Source: Neisseria brasiliensis
GTDB lineage: Bacteria > Pseudomonadota > Gammaproteobacteria > Burkholderiales > Neisseriaceae
Assembly: GCF_009671065.1 (NCBI RefSeq)
Contig: NZ_CP046027.1
Location: 310,001-374,000 of the forward strand
DNA length: 64,000 nt
Direction: 5' to 3'
The number at the start of each line of letters is the position of its first letter. Within the stretch, counting starts at the first letter, position 1. The notes beneath the pieces were generated by a model. That model saw only the letters and a list, made by a program, of their open reading frames with translations, was not told the DNA's origin and searched no databases. Made by a program: the position numbers and the translations under genes. Positions 34,582-43,216 of this stretch are shown in pieces.

Positions 34582-35326
34582 GGGGCTTAGGAAGCAAAAA
34601 TATTAAATTGGGTTATTTCGAAGCATCTTCATTAATATTTTACCTAAATCTTCATGCCGGTGGTTAAACCTAAACTCCGTTTCTTTGAGATGCAGATAAA
34701 ACATCTCTTTGGAAATACCATGAAATTTAGCCAAACGCCCCTTAGCATAACTCCAAAAAGATTCAATACCATTGATATGTTGCTTTCCTCGAGCAAACTC
34801 ATTGGAACCATGATGGACACGGTAATGCTTCTCATAGCCCATATCGACAAGACCGTCATATGCTTTCCAGCCGTCAGTATTGATTTCACTGTCAGCAGAT
34901 ATGTGACCACGTATGACCTTGATTAGTGAGGCTTTCGAAGCGTCGGGAACGATTTCCGTATAGACCACGCCATTGCGTTTCAGTATGCCAAATACGATGG
35001 TTTTACCTGACGCTCCGCGACCGCGCTTACCCCTGATACGTCGCGCACCAAAGTAAGATTCATCTAATTCGACCACACCGGACAGTGGTGAGCTTTGTTC
35101 GCACAGAGCAGCAATCCTGTGTCTGATTTTCAGGAAAATAGGATTGATACTGCGTACACTAATGCCGGTCATTTTAGCAGTATCGGAAGCGGTCAAATCA
35201 AGAGCGAAACAGCGGATTATTTCTCTAAACTTTTGCTCTGAAATTTTGCTGAACTTTTGATACTTATTTTTTAGTTTCATATTAGGAGCTTATCAGGTTT
35301 TTTGATGATTTTGCTTCCTAAGCCCC
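34582..35326 (-). mobile_element. IS1016-like element (IS1595 family), copy 2
   Basis: 745 bp, ends GGGGCTTAGGAAGCAAAA inverted, 7-bp direct repeat TTTTTTA at 34575-34581 and 35327-35333. Transposase on the minus strand. A simple insertion between cycB and the DAHP-synthase-like gene, apparently harmless. Confidence 0.92.
34603..35280 (-). CDS. IS1595-family transposase (IS1016 group)
   Basis: 225 aa, same protein sequence as in copies 1 and 3, with the ELDESYFG, NTDGWKAYDG and IESFWSYAKGRL catalytic regions. Sequence identity implies recent spread. Confidence 0.93.
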   Translation of the reverse strand: MKLKNKYQKFSKISEQKFREIIRCFALDLTASDTAKMTGISVRSINPIFLKIRHRIAALCEQSSPLSGVVELDESYFGARRIRGKRGRGASGKTIVFGILKRNGVVYTEIVPDASKASLIKVIRGHISADSEINTDGWKAYDGLVDMGYEKHYRVHHGSNEFARGKQHINGIESFWSYAKGRLAKFHGISKEMFYLHLKETEFRFNHRHEDLGKILMKMLRNNPI

Positions 35327-35383
35327 TTTTTTATTGCAACATTTCAATTCATTCCAATCAAAAAATTCTACTTTAAACATCAC

Positions 35384-35420
35384 AAAAGGTCGTCTGAAAA
35401 CATATTTTTCAGACGGCCTT
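35384..35420. terminator. DUS hairpin with a mucosa-type arm
   Basis: AGGTCGTCTGAA (the AG-mucDUS spelling) pairs with TTCAGACGGCCT through a G-U. It is 22 bp after the stop of the DAHP-synthase-like gene. Confidence 0.65.
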
Positions 35421-35441
35421 AATTTTTATCCATATAGAAAA

Positions 35442-36314
35442 TCAGTCTAAGCTACTCACTACCCCATTTGCCCCCGATGCCACCGATAATCGGTATAACA
35501 CTTCTTGCGGCATATCGCTGTGCCACAAGCCGGTAATATTGGCAATCACCGGAAGATGGGTGACTTTACGCACGCGCACAATCGCGTCAACATCCAAGCG
35601 GTAGGTGTGTTCCGGCTCGAAGCTCAACGTACCCGCTTCGCCCAAGATAATATGGTGGTTGCCACGTAAGGCGATGTGTTCGGCAGCAACCAGCCAATCA
35701 TCGACACGGTGATGCTTGTCTTTGCACAACACCACCGGCGTGTTCAGACGGCCTACTTCATCCTGCAAAGCACGGTTGCTCATCAATTCGCCGCCCAAAT
35801 ACAAAATATCCGCTTGCGCTGCCAAAGCCGATTCAATTTGGCGCACATCACGAATCCGCACCAATACCGGTTTGCCCGCTTCGTGAATACGCTCAATTTC
35901 CTGCTGCATAGCAATGATTTGCGCTTTTTCGCTGCTGTTGTCCACATCGGCATACGGTCTGGCCGACATAAAAAACGGATCGATAAACACCGCATCGGCA
36001 TCTGATTTAAAGCCGACGGCAATATCCAGCATTTTCTCACCGCCGAACACCACGCCGCGAACGGTAATTCGGCTGTCTTGCGGCTGCGCCTCCCGGCTGA
36101 TGATTTTCCAATCATTCAATACCCGAATCGCCCGCTCTACTTCCGGCAGACGCTCCAATTCATTCGGATGAAACACGCGTTCATCGCCGACTGCACCGAT
36201 AATAGTCCGCTCTTCACCTTGGGAAACATGCTCCTGCAAACCGCGGCTGCGGATGCATTCAATTACACGCGTTACCGCTTCGGCCGAAGCCTGTTTCTGC
36301 ATCACAATAATCAT
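35442..36314 (-). CDS. DAHP-synthase-like protein lacking catalytic residues
   Basis: 290 aa. Residues 1-75 match the ferredoxin-like regulatory domain of the AroG/AroF type Iβ DAHP synthases (MIIVMQKQASAEAVTRVIE...HVSQGEERTIIGAVGDER). The barrel is recognisable (VLVRIRDVRQIESAL..ADILYLGGELMSNRALQDEV; LVAAEHIALRGNHHIILGEAGTLSFE; THLPVI). But the AGPCS cysteine, the KPRTSPYSFQG loop, the DPSH histidine and the EVHP glutamate are absent (replaced by AVGFKS, SARPYADVD, ANIT; the protein ends before the last). It is about 45 residues short. It should be inactive as a synthase; the role is unknown. Confidence 0.8.
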   Translation of the reverse strand: MIIVMQKQASAEAVTRVIECIRSRGLQEHVSQGEERTIIGAVGDERVFHPNELERLPEVERAIRVLNDWKIISREAQPQDSRITVRGVVFGGEKMLDIAVGFKSDADAVFIDPFFMSARPYADVDNSSEKAQIIAMQQEIERIHEAGKPVLVRIRDVRQIESALAAQADILYLGGELMSNRALQDEVGRLNTPVVLCKDKHHRVDDWLVAAEHIALRGNHHIILGEAGTLSFEPEHTYRLDVDAIVRVRKVTHLPVIANITGLWHSDMPQEVLYRLSVASGANGVVSSLD

Positions 36315-36426
36315 TTTGCGCTCCCTGATATTGAGAATCCGATATTAACATATTTTTCAGACGGCCTAATTGGCTAAATTCTCCTACCGTTCATCATATC
36401 GCTTTACGTTAACCGCATCGCCCTTG

Positions 36427-36435
36427 TGTTATACT
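36427..36435 (+). promoter_or_regulatory. Extended -10 promoter of asmA
   Basis: TGTTATACT 30 bp before the chosen asmA start; no strong -35 at normal spacing. Confidence 0.5.
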
Positions 36436-36464
36436 GCATACCTAATTGTCTGTTTCCCCTTTTT

Positions 36465-38585
36465 ATGCTAAACCGCTTGCTTAACTCAGGAAAATTCTGG
36501 CTGAAAATCATTTTTTTCGGTCTGCTGGCATCGTTTTTGATGTTTGTCAGCCTGTATGCATCGGTTTACCATTTTCTCAGCGCCGAGCGCATTCATCAAT
36601 TTGCCCAAGAAAGCTTAGGACAAACCGAACGCAGCATCCGCTTCGATAAAAGCATCACGCGCAATCTGTTTCCACGCCCAACGATTACCCTAAAAAACCT
36701 CATCATCAGCCGACCGCACACCACCGATGCCGCCATTCACATCAAAGAAATGAAGATTGGTTTGGCTTGGCAAAGCTTGTGGGCGGATAGCCCTGTGATT
36801 GAAAAATGGGTGGTTTCCGGTGCCGATGCCACCTTGCAGCGCACGCAAGACGGCAAATGGAGCTTGCAAGACATTTGGCAACAACAAAGCCGCAACGTCA
36901 ATCTTAACCGCCTGATTATTGAAAACAGCACCTTACGCTTGCGCCTGATTAACGGTGAATACCTGATCGAACAATTTGGCTTAAATGCCAAAGCCCCCGA
37001 TTCAGGCACGCGCGAATTCAGCGTTAGCGGCAATTTCAATCACAGCAAAATTCCAGTTTCTTGGAAAGGCTCGGGTTTACTGGAAACCGCAACCAACGGC
37101 TGGAAAATCCCTAAATTTCATTTAAGCGCAGAAGGCCGTCTGAACGATGAAACCATCAAAATCATTGCCGACAGCGCACTTGCGTGGCAGCCCAAACAAA
37201 GCTCTTTGCAGGCAAATAATCTTGCTCTACGTGCCGACAGCTCTTACCAAGATTTTCACCTGACCGCGCAAGTACCGCGCCTGACTTTCAATACCGATCA
37301 TGTGTTTGTGGACACATTCAACAGTGCATTCACCGCCGGCAGCGAAGCCAGCCAATGGAGCGGCTCGTTGAAATTAGATAAAGGCAACCTACTCAACGGC
37401 GAGGCTTCACTGGAGGGCTTTAAGCTCAACGCCAATCACCGCACCGCACAATGGCAAACCAATCTTTCCGTTTCCGGCCCTTTGGTTTGGCAAAAAACCG
37501 ACGGTTTAAAATCCGATGCCATCCACATTACCACCATGCAGGATACGGTTAACCGCTCGCCCCGTCCACGCTACATCAGCTTGCTCGACGGCAGCTTCAG
37601 CCTGACCGATTTCAGGCATTGGCAAGGCAAATTCAATGGCTATTTCGACCGCCAACCGGCTGCCCTCAGCTTAAAATACAGCAATGAAGCCGGTGAAGTG
37701 CCACTGCTTGAAGCCGGCCTCGCCTTGCAAAAACTCTCTCTTGCGCCCTACTGGGAAGATTTAGAAGCACAATCCGGCAATATTTACCCCGAATTTCTCA
37801 ACGACGACAGTCTGCCCGACATCGAAGCGCAGGTTAAAATCGACAGCATGAATTTTCCCGGTTTGCAGTTGGAAAATGTTGAAACATTGATTTCGGCCAA
37901 CCGCCAGCACATCGCCTTCACCAATTTCAAAGCCGGTTTATACGGCGGCCAAACCGAAGGCGGCATCAGCATGGCCAACACCACGCCGATTTCTTACCAC
38001 TTACAGCAAAACGCGCAAGGCGTGCAAATCCGCCCATTACTGCAAGATTTATTTGGTTTTCACAGCTTCAGCGGCACCGGCGATGCAGTGATTGACCTGA
38101 CCTCCAAAGGCCAAGACCGCCGCAGTTTGTTACAGCTTTTAGACGGCACGCTCAGTCTGAATGTTTCAGACGGCGCGTGGCACGGTATCGACATGAACAA
38201 CATCTTGCAAAGCGGCAATATTAAAAAAGACACGGAAAATAACCTGCAAACGCCGTTTCACCGCTTTTCGCTGCACAGCGTGATTGAAAAAGGCGTCAGC
38301 CACCATGTCAACACCGAATTATTGTCTGACAGCGTGCGCGTCATCAGCAGCGGTTTCACCAATTTGGAAAAACAGGAATTATCAGAAGAGCTACTCATTT
38401 ACAATGCCCGTAATCCCGATTCACGCCCCGTGCCGTTGAAAATCAAAGGCTCGGTGCACAATCCTTCGATTACCTTGGATTACGGACAATTGACGGATGG
38501 TTTAAGTACCCCGCAAGAAAAACAAAAAGCCTTAGAAGAGACATTCCGCGAGCAATGGAATTGGTTGATTCCAAGACGAAAATAA
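36465..38585 (+). CDS. asmA: AsmA-family protein
   Basis: 706 aa. One N-terminal membrane helix (FWLKIIFFGLLASFLMFVSLYASV) then a long periplasmic part rich in beta structure with repeated N-R-x-I-I/L-type segments, as in AsmA/TamB-like proteins linked to phospholipid transport and outer-membrane assembly. A C-terminal AsmA_2-like region (GTGDAVIDLTSKGQD...LLDGTLSLNVSDGAWHGIDM) is clear. Start at MLNRLLNSG (36465) rather than 36426. Two DUS are within the gene (EGRLN, NVSDGAW). Confidence 0.87.
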   Translation: MLNRLLNSGKFWLKIIFFGLLASFLMFVSLYASVYHFLSAERIHQFAQESLGQTERSIRFDKSITRNLFPRPTITLKNLIISRPHTTDAAIHIKEMKIGLAWQSLWADSPVIEKWVVSGADATLQRTQDGKWSLQDIWQQQSRNVNLNRLIIENSTLRLRLINGEYLIEQFGLNAKAPDSGTREFSVSGNFNHSKIPVSWKGSGLLETATNGWKIPKFHLSAEGRLNDETIKIIADSALAWQPKQSSLQANNLALRADSSYQDFHLTAQVPRLTFNTDHVFVDTFNSAFTAGSEASQWSGSLKLDKGNLLNGEASLEGFKLNANHRTAQWQTNLSVSGPLVWQKTDGLKSDAIHITTMQDTVNRSPRPRYISLLDGSFSLTDFRHWQGKFNGYFDRQPAALSLKYSNEAGEVPLLEAGLALQKLSLAPYWEDLEAQSGNIYPEFLNDDSLPDIEAQVKIDSMNFPGLQLENVETLISANRQHIAFTNFKAGLYGGQTEGGISMANTTPISYHLQQNAQGVQIRPLLQDLFGFHSFSGTGDAVIDLTSKGQDRRSLLQLLDGTLSLNVSDGAWHGIDMNNILQSGNIKKDTENNLQTPFHRFSLHSVIEKGVSHHVNTELLSDSVRVISSGFTNLEKQELSEELLIYNARNPDSRPVPLKIKGSVHNPSITLDYGQLTDGLSTPQEKQKALEETFREQWNWLIPRRK

Positions 38586-38594
38586 AGATAGACT

Positions 38595-38736
38595 GAGACC
38601 TTTGCAAAATCCCCATCTTTGGCACACTTCTTCGTTATGCGCTGCTCAAAATCTTGCCTATCCTATTGATGTCTGCACTTTCTGCGCCGCCCTAACTTCG
38701 AACTGCACTCAAATCTGGGGATTTTACAAAGGTCTC
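38595..38736. mobile_element. MITE-like element C
   Basis: 142 bp between asmA and dsbB. Ends GAGACCTTTGCAAAATCCCC and, outward, GAGACCTTTGTAAAATCCCC: one mismatch in 20. The inner part differs from elements A and B and has no dRS3. The ends match the IS1106-like element at 60916. The right end is directly followed by AAGCCGTCTGAA, a DUS with one change. Confidence 0.75.
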
Positions 38737-38815
38737 AAGCCGTCTGAAAGCCATTTTTTACGTTCAGACGGCCTCATTATTTTGACATTCGATTCCACCA
38801 ACACAGCCAAAGCGT

Positions 38816-38821
38816 TATAAT
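38816..38821 (+). promoter_or_regulatory. Candidate -10 of dsbB
   Basis: TATAAT 47 bp before dsbB; a TTGACA occurs upstream at 38782 but at a non-functional spacing of 28. Confidence 0.35.
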
Positions 38822-38867
38822 CAAAAATATATTAACTATTAAATAGGCCGTCTGAAACGGCTTTAGG

Positions 38868-39368
38868 ATGATGAACTTATTCCGCTCAACCTTATGGGGT
38901 ATTGTCGCCCTTTCCGCCGCCGCTGCGTGTGGTTCGTTTATTTTACAATACATCGTCGGCATGAATCCTTGCGTGCTGTGTATTGTGCAGCGTTTGATGG
39001 TGTTGGCCGTCGGCCTGGTTGCTTTGCTTACCACGTTCAACCGCCAGCTATCCACCACCGCCCGCACTGTCAGCGCATTTTTAGTCAGCATTCCGGCACT
39101 TTACGGCATGGGCGTGGCCATTTACCAAATCTGGATTCAAAGCCTACCCGCCGGCACCGCCCCTGCCTGCGGCGCACCATGGACTTTCCGCCTGCGTGAT
39201 TGGCCGCTGTTTGACTGGTATGAGCCAATTATTCGCGGTTTTGGCAATTGTGCCGAACCGGATTACGTTTTCGGCGTTGCCTTACCAGTGTGGAGCGTTT
39301 TGTATTTTGGCTTTGTGGTCGTGTTGGTATGGGGCATGTGGTTTAAAACCCGTCAAACACGTGTTTGA
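38868..39368 (+). CDS. dsbB: Disulfide bond formation protein B
   Basis: Inner-membrane quinone reductase that reoxidises DsbA. 166 aa, four membrane helices. Redox pairs C35-x-x-C38 (NPCVLC) and C101/C128 in the second periplasmic loop. The order dsbB-yebC-agcS is the same as in the meningococcus. An AG-DUS lies just before the ribosome site. Confidence 0.95.
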   Translation: MMNLFRSTLWGIVALSAAAACGSFILQYIVGMNPCVLCIVQRLMVLAVGLVALLTTFNRQLSTTARTVSAFLVSIPALYGMGVAIYQIWIQSLPAGTAPACGAPWTFRLRDWPLFDWYEPIIRGFGNCAEPDYVFGVALPVWSVLYFGFVVVLVWGMWFKTRQTRV

Positions 39369-39378
39369 GATAAATTCA

Positions 39379-39407
39379 AGGCCGTCTGAAATTTTTTCAG
39401 ACGGCCT
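39379..39407. terminator. DUS hairpin after dsbB
   Basis: AGGCCGTCTGAAAT and ATTTTTTCAGACGGCCT style palindrome with a small A/T loop. Confidence 0.75.
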
Positions 39408-39414
39408 ATCCAAT

Positions 39415-39447
39415 AAAAAAGCAGACTGATTTCAGTCTGCTTTTTTT
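39415..39447. terminator. Rho-independent terminator between dsbB and yebC
   Basis: AAAAAAGCAGACTGA-TTTCAGTCTGCTTTTTTT; T-runs on both strands, between convergent genes. Confidence 0.9.
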
Positions 39448-39471
39448 CTCATGCTTACTGCCCAACAGAAT

Positions 39472-40197
39472 TTATTCCAAATCCAATACGGCTGAAGTGT
39501 AAACGTTTTGCACGTCGTCCAAGCTTTCCAGCGCGTCGAGCAGCTTTTGCATTTTCACAGCATCTTCGCCGGTCAACACAGTTTCATTTTGCGCACGCAT
39601 AGTGACGTCACCATCTACTGGCGTGAAGCCGGCTTCTTCCAATGCGGCTTTCACGCCCGCCCAGTCGTTTGGCGCGGTAATGACTTCAATCATGCCTTCT
39701 TCATCGACAATCACGTCTTCCGCACCCGCTTCCAAAGCGGCTTCCATCAAAGCATCTTCGTCGGCATCGGCAAAAACCAAATAGCCTTGGTGCTCAAAGT
39801 TAAACGCCACGCAGCCGTCGGTGCCCAGATTGCCGCCGTTTTTGGTGAACGCATGGCGCACATCGGCCACGGTGCGGGTTTTGTTATCGGTCATGCAGTC
39901 AACCATCAAAGCCGCGCCGCCGATGCCGTAGCCTTCGTAGCGCAATTCGATGTATTCCACGCCTTCCAAATTGCCGGTACCTTTGTCAATCGCGCGTTGC
40001 ACATTGTCTTTCGGCATGTTGGCATCCCATGCTTTGTCCATGGCCAAACGCAAGCGCGGATTGGCTGCCGGATCACCGCCGCCCAATTTGGCCGCAACGG
40101 TGATTTCTTTAATCAATTTGGTAAAAATTTTGCCGCGCTGCGCATCAACACGCGCTTTTTTGTGCTGGATATTCGCCCACTTACTATGGCCTGCCAT
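39472..40197 (-). CDS. yebC: YebC/PmpR-family protein
   Basis: 241 aa, the conserved YebC fold beginning MAGHSKWANIQHKKARVDAQRGKIFTK; full length, with the acidic second domain. Annotated as a transcriptional regulator; recent work on the family points to help with ribosome stalling at proline stretches. Neighbour of dsbB (convergent). Confidence 0.95.
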   Translation of the reverse strand: MAGHSKWANIQHKKARVDAQRGKIFTKLIKEITVAAKLGGGDPAANPRLRLAMDKAWDANMPKDNVQRAIDKGTGNLEGVEYIELRYEGYGIGGAALMVDCMTDNKTRTVADVRHAFTKNGGNLGTDGCVAFNFEHQGYLVFADADEDALMEAALEAGAEDVIVDEEGMIEVITAPNDWAGVKAALEEAGFTPVDGDVTMRAQNETVLTGEDAVKMQKLLDALESLDDVQNVYTSAVLDLE

Positions 40198-40433
40198 GTG
40201 GATTCCTTTCGATTTTTTGCGTTTGATAACCGATTAAAGTAAGCATGGATTTGTGCCATTCTTATTTTAATCAATCACACCCACGCAAGAGCCATTTTGT
40301 TCTGAAAAACGCATATTTTATCATAAGTTTTTTACCGCCGAAAACTTTCAGACGGCCTGTCTCTTGGCTTGGTTTAAATCAATTTAATGTTAAATTTCGT
40401 TATATCCATTCAGTTTTTGTATTCTCTTGAACC

Positions 40434-40610
40434 AAGATTAGGCGTATGATGCCGAAAATGTTTCTTTATTAAAGAACGCATAAAGAGCATTCGGATAATC
40501 TCTTACTCAACCAACGGCCTGCTCGCCCGAGGTGATCAAATGGGATTAAAGCGGAGTAGTTGCCGCTGTGTGCCGCACGTTGATTAACTTTTTATTTTTC
40601 GAGGTTTATT
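40434..40610 (+). promoter_or_regulatory. Structured leader upstream of agcS
   Basis: Part of a 413-bp gap. Pairings seen: AGATTA (40435-40440) with TAATCT (40496-40501) enclosing GGCGT-ATG-ATGCC and TTCTTTA/TAAAGAA hairpins; then CGGC-CTGCTC (40515-40524) with GAGTAG-TT-GCCG (40554-40565). The segment CCGA-N2-ATG (40452-40460) can instead pair with CATTCGG (40488-40494), in conflict with the first hairpin. It does not fit the glycine riboswitch consensus. A regulatory RNA is possible; no class recognised. Confidence 0.4.
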
Positions 40611-42038
40611 ATGGAAGCAACATTGTCTGCGCTGGTGGGCGCGGTCAATAAAGTGCTGTGGGATTACCTGCTGATGTATGCCTTAATCGGCATCGGCTTG
40701 TTTTTCACGGTGTATTTGGGTGTACCGCAGCTTACTAAGCTCGGCGCGGGTTTCAAGTCGGTTTTCGGCGGTTTGTTCAGCAAAAAAGACGGCGCCGATA
40801 AAGACCAAAAATCGCTGTCTCAATTTCAAGCCTTGGCTGTCGCCATTTCTGCCCAAATCGGCACGGGTAACGTGGCCGGTGTCGCCACCGCGCTGACCGC
40901 CGGTGGCCCAGGCGCAATTTTCTGGATGTGGCTGTCGGCTTTGTTCGGCATGTCGACGATTTTTTCCGAAGCGATTTTGGCACAAAAATACCGCGTTATC
41001 AGCCACGGCAAATACATCGGCGGCCCCGCGTTTTATATTACCCATGGCTTAACCCCAAAAATCGGCCGCCCTGCCGCCCGCTTTTTATCCGGCTTCTTCT
41101 CCATCGCCATCATCATTGCCTTGGGCTTTATCGGTAACGCCACGCAAGCGAACTCGATCGCTTCGGCGGTGACTGTGGCATTTGATGTGCCGGCATTGGC
41201 GGTGGGTATTGTGTTGGCGGTGTTAGCCGGTTTGATTGTGATCGGCGGCGTCAACCGCATTGCCAATGTGGCACAGTTTGTGGTGCCGTTTATGGCGGTG
41301 ATTTACATTGTGTGCGCGGTGGTGATTTTGTTTAAATTCTCCACCCATATCGGCCCGATGATTCAGCATATTTTTGTAGCTGCTTTCGACCCGAGCGCGG
41401 TTTTAGGTGGTGCGGCCGGTATCGGTATGCGTGAAGCCATCCGTTACGGCGTAGCACGCGGTTTGTTCTCCAATGAAGCCGGTATGGGTTCGACTCCGCA
41501 CGCCCATGCTACCGCCAATGTGAAACACCCTGTACAGCAAGGCATGGCAGCATTTGTCGGCGTATTTATTGACACCTTATTGGTCTGCACCGCTACTGCG
41601 CTGATTATTCTGCTCACCGATGCCAATACTTTAGGTTTGAAAGGCGCGGCGGTAACCCAGCAAGCCTTTATCATTGCATTCGGCGATTTCGGGGGCCAAC
41701 TGCTGGCCGTGTGCCTGACTTTCTTTGCCTTTACCACCATCATCGGCTGGTATTATTTTGGTGAATCCAATATCCGCTTTTTGTTCCGTGGCAAGCATTT
41801 GGGCTTTTACCGCACGCTGGTTTTAATTGCGATTGTGTTAGGCACCTTGGGCAAAGTGGATTTGGTATGGGATTTGTCGGATATGTTTAACGGCTTTATG
41901 GTGATTCCCAACTTAATCGCCCTCTTCCTGATGCGCAAAGAAATCCGCGCGGTGTACGACGATTATTTGGTACAAACCAAAGCCGGCAAACCATTGTCTT
42001 ACCAATACGAATTCCATGAATTCCACGACAAGCAATAG
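40611..42038 (+). CDS. agcS: Alanine/glycine:cation symporter (AGCS family)
   Basis: 475-aa inner-membrane sodium- or proton-coupled uptake system for alanine or glycine. About 11 helices. Family patterns: ISAQIGTGNVAGVATAL, GPGAIFWMWLSALFGMSTIFSEA, and GLFSNEAGMGSTPHAHA. Long 5' leader of possible regulatory type; good terminator 8 bp after the stop. Confidence 0.95.
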   Translation: MEATLSALVGAVNKVLWDYLLMYALIGIGLFFTVYLGVPQLTKLGAGFKSVFGGLFSKKDGADKDQKSLSQFQALAVAISAQIGTGNVAGVATALTAGGPGAIFWMWLSALFGMSTIFSEAILAQKYRVISHGKYIGGPAFYITHGLTPKIGRPAARFLSGFFSIAIIIALGFIGNATQANSIASAVTVAFDVPALAVGIVLAVLAGLIVIGGVNRIANVAQFVVPFMAVIYIVCAVVILFKFSTHIGPMIQHIFVAAFDPSAVLGGAAGIGMREAIRYGVARGLFSNEAGMGSTPHAHATANVKHPVQQGMAAFVGVFIDTLLVCTATALIILLTDANTLGLKGAAVTQQAFIIAFGDFGGQLLAVCLTFFAFTTIIGWYYFGESNIRFLFRGKHLGFYRTLVLIAIVLGTLGKVDLVWDLSDMFNGFMVIPNLIALFLMRKEIRAVYDDYLVQTKAGKPLSYQYEFHEFHDKQ

Positions 42039-42045
42039 CCAAACA

Positions 42046-42079
42046 AAAACCTCTCCGTATTAAACGGAGAGGTTTTTTA
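42046..42079. terminator. Rho-independent terminator of agcS
   Basis: AAAACCTCTCCGT and ACGGAGAGGTTTT 13-bp stem, then T. Also faces the convergent hemolysin III gene. Confidence 0.92.
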
Positions 42080-42103
42080 ATTTTCATAGAGGCCGTCTGA
42101 AAC

Positions 42104-42730
42104 TTATAAAACATAAAAATAAATACAAATAAACTGCGCCAGGCTGCCTGCCATCACAAACAAATGCCAAATACCGTGGCCATATTTGATTTTGGTGTCA
42201 TTTACAAACCAATAAATGCCGACGCTGTATAACACACCGCCCAAGGCCAGCCAAAACAACCCAGCTGCCGACAAGCTCTTCGCCAACGGATACATCGCCA
42301 CCAAAATCAGCCAGCCCATCACCACATAAATAATCATCGACAACAAACGTTTTTCACTCTTACGCCCAATGGTCAATTCCTGAATGATACCGAATAAGGC
42401 CAATCCCCACGACACGCCAAACAGCGACCAGCCCCAACCGCCCTTCAGCGTCACCAACGTAAACGGCGTGTAGCTGCCTGCAATCAGCAGATAAATCATG
42501 CAATGATCTACCTTTTGCAATACTGCTTTCACTCTCGGCTGCGGAATGCTGTGATACAGCGTCGAGCCCAAATACAACAGCAGTAAGCACACGCCATAAG
42601 TAATCGCGCTGGCAAGTTTGTAAGGATCAAAATCCTCAACCGCCTTCACAATCAGCAACACCATACCGGTCAACGCCAGCAGCGCGCCGACCAAATGGCT
42701 ATACGCATTAAAACGCTCACCTTGATACAT
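42104..42730 (-). CDS. Hemolysin III / TrhA-family membrane protein
   Basis: 208 aa, seven membrane helices, PAQR-like. Landmarks: GERFNAYSHLVGALLAL, LYHSIPQPRVKAVLQKVDHCMIYLLIAGSYTPF and the C-terminal YGHGIWHLFVMAG with the metal-binding histidines. A role in membrane-fluidity homeostasis has been proposed for the family; haemolytic activity is not implied. Confidence 0.92.
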   Translation of the reverse strand: MYQGERFNAYSHLVGALLALTGMVLLIVKAVEDFDPYKLASAITYGVCLLLLYLGSTLYHSIPQPRVKAVLQKVDHCMIYLLIAGSYTPFTLVTLKGGWGWSLFGVSWGLALFGIIQELTIGRKSEKRLLSMIIYVVMGWLILVAMYPLAKSLSAAGLFWLALGGVLYSVGIYWFVNDTKIKYGHGIWHLFVMAGSLAQFICIYFYVL

Positions 42731-42871
42731 AAGCTTTATTTCTCATCATGGATGACAGCCAACAGTGTACGCCGATTCCTTGAATAAAAGGCCGTCTGAA
42801 AGATAAAAATAAGTTAACCGCTCTTTTTTATCAAATGAATGATATTTAAATAAATCATTTAAGAATAAAAC

Positions 42872-42901
42872 AAAAGCCTTACTGAATCCAGTAAGGCTTT
42901 T
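42872..42901. terminator. Terminator after tRNA-Glu
   Basis: AAAAGCCTTACT and AGTAAGGCTTTT 12-bp stem with a T/A-rich flank, 11 bp after the tRNA 3' end on the minus strand. Confidence 0.9.
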
Positions 42902-42911
42902 GTTAAGTATG

Positions 42912-42986
42912 TGGCACGCCCACGGGGAATCGAACCCCGGTTACCGCCGTGAAAGGGCGATGTCCTAACCGCTAGACGATGGGCGC
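42912..42986 (-). tRNA. tRNA-Glu (TTC)
   Basis: 75 bases with encoded CCA. Acceptor GCGCCCA/TGGGCGT; anticodon arm CGCCC-TTTCACG-GCGG-type with anticodon TTC; T arm CGGGG-TTCGATT-CCCCG. Confidence 0.96.
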
Positions 42987-43006
42987 GGAATAAAGGATTT
43001 TCTTAA

Positions 43007-43083
43007 TGGCGCACCCGGAGCGATTCGAACGCCCGACCCTCTGGTTCGTAGCCAGATACTCTATCCAACTGAGCTACGGGTGC
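43007..43083 (-). tRNA. tRNA-Arg (ACG)
   Basis: 77 bases with encoded CCA. Acceptor GCACCCG/CGGGTGC; anticodon arm TCTGG-CTACGAA-CCAGA gives ACG (read as ICG). Upstream of tRNA-Glu, probably one transcript ending at 42872. Confidence 0.96.
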
Positions 43084-43216
43084 ATCCTCATCACCTCGCT
43101 GTTGCGCTGTGAATCAAGAAGACCGAATAATAAAGAATTTACTGAATCCTGTCTAGTATATTTTCCATTATTTTTTGAGATTTTCAATAAACAATTGAAA
43201 TAAAATTAAATAAATT

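Noticed and set aside
38592..38867. Site of the tandem NmsR small RNAs known near dsbB in the meningococcus
   Set aside because: The interval holds MITE-like element C and a DUS; upstream is asmA rather than lrp, and no sRNA-like promoter-terminator units are seen.
40441..40610. Glycine riboswitch upstream of agcS
   Set aside because: The conserved glycine aptamer elements (CCGAAGGnGCAA and CTCTCAGG) are absent.
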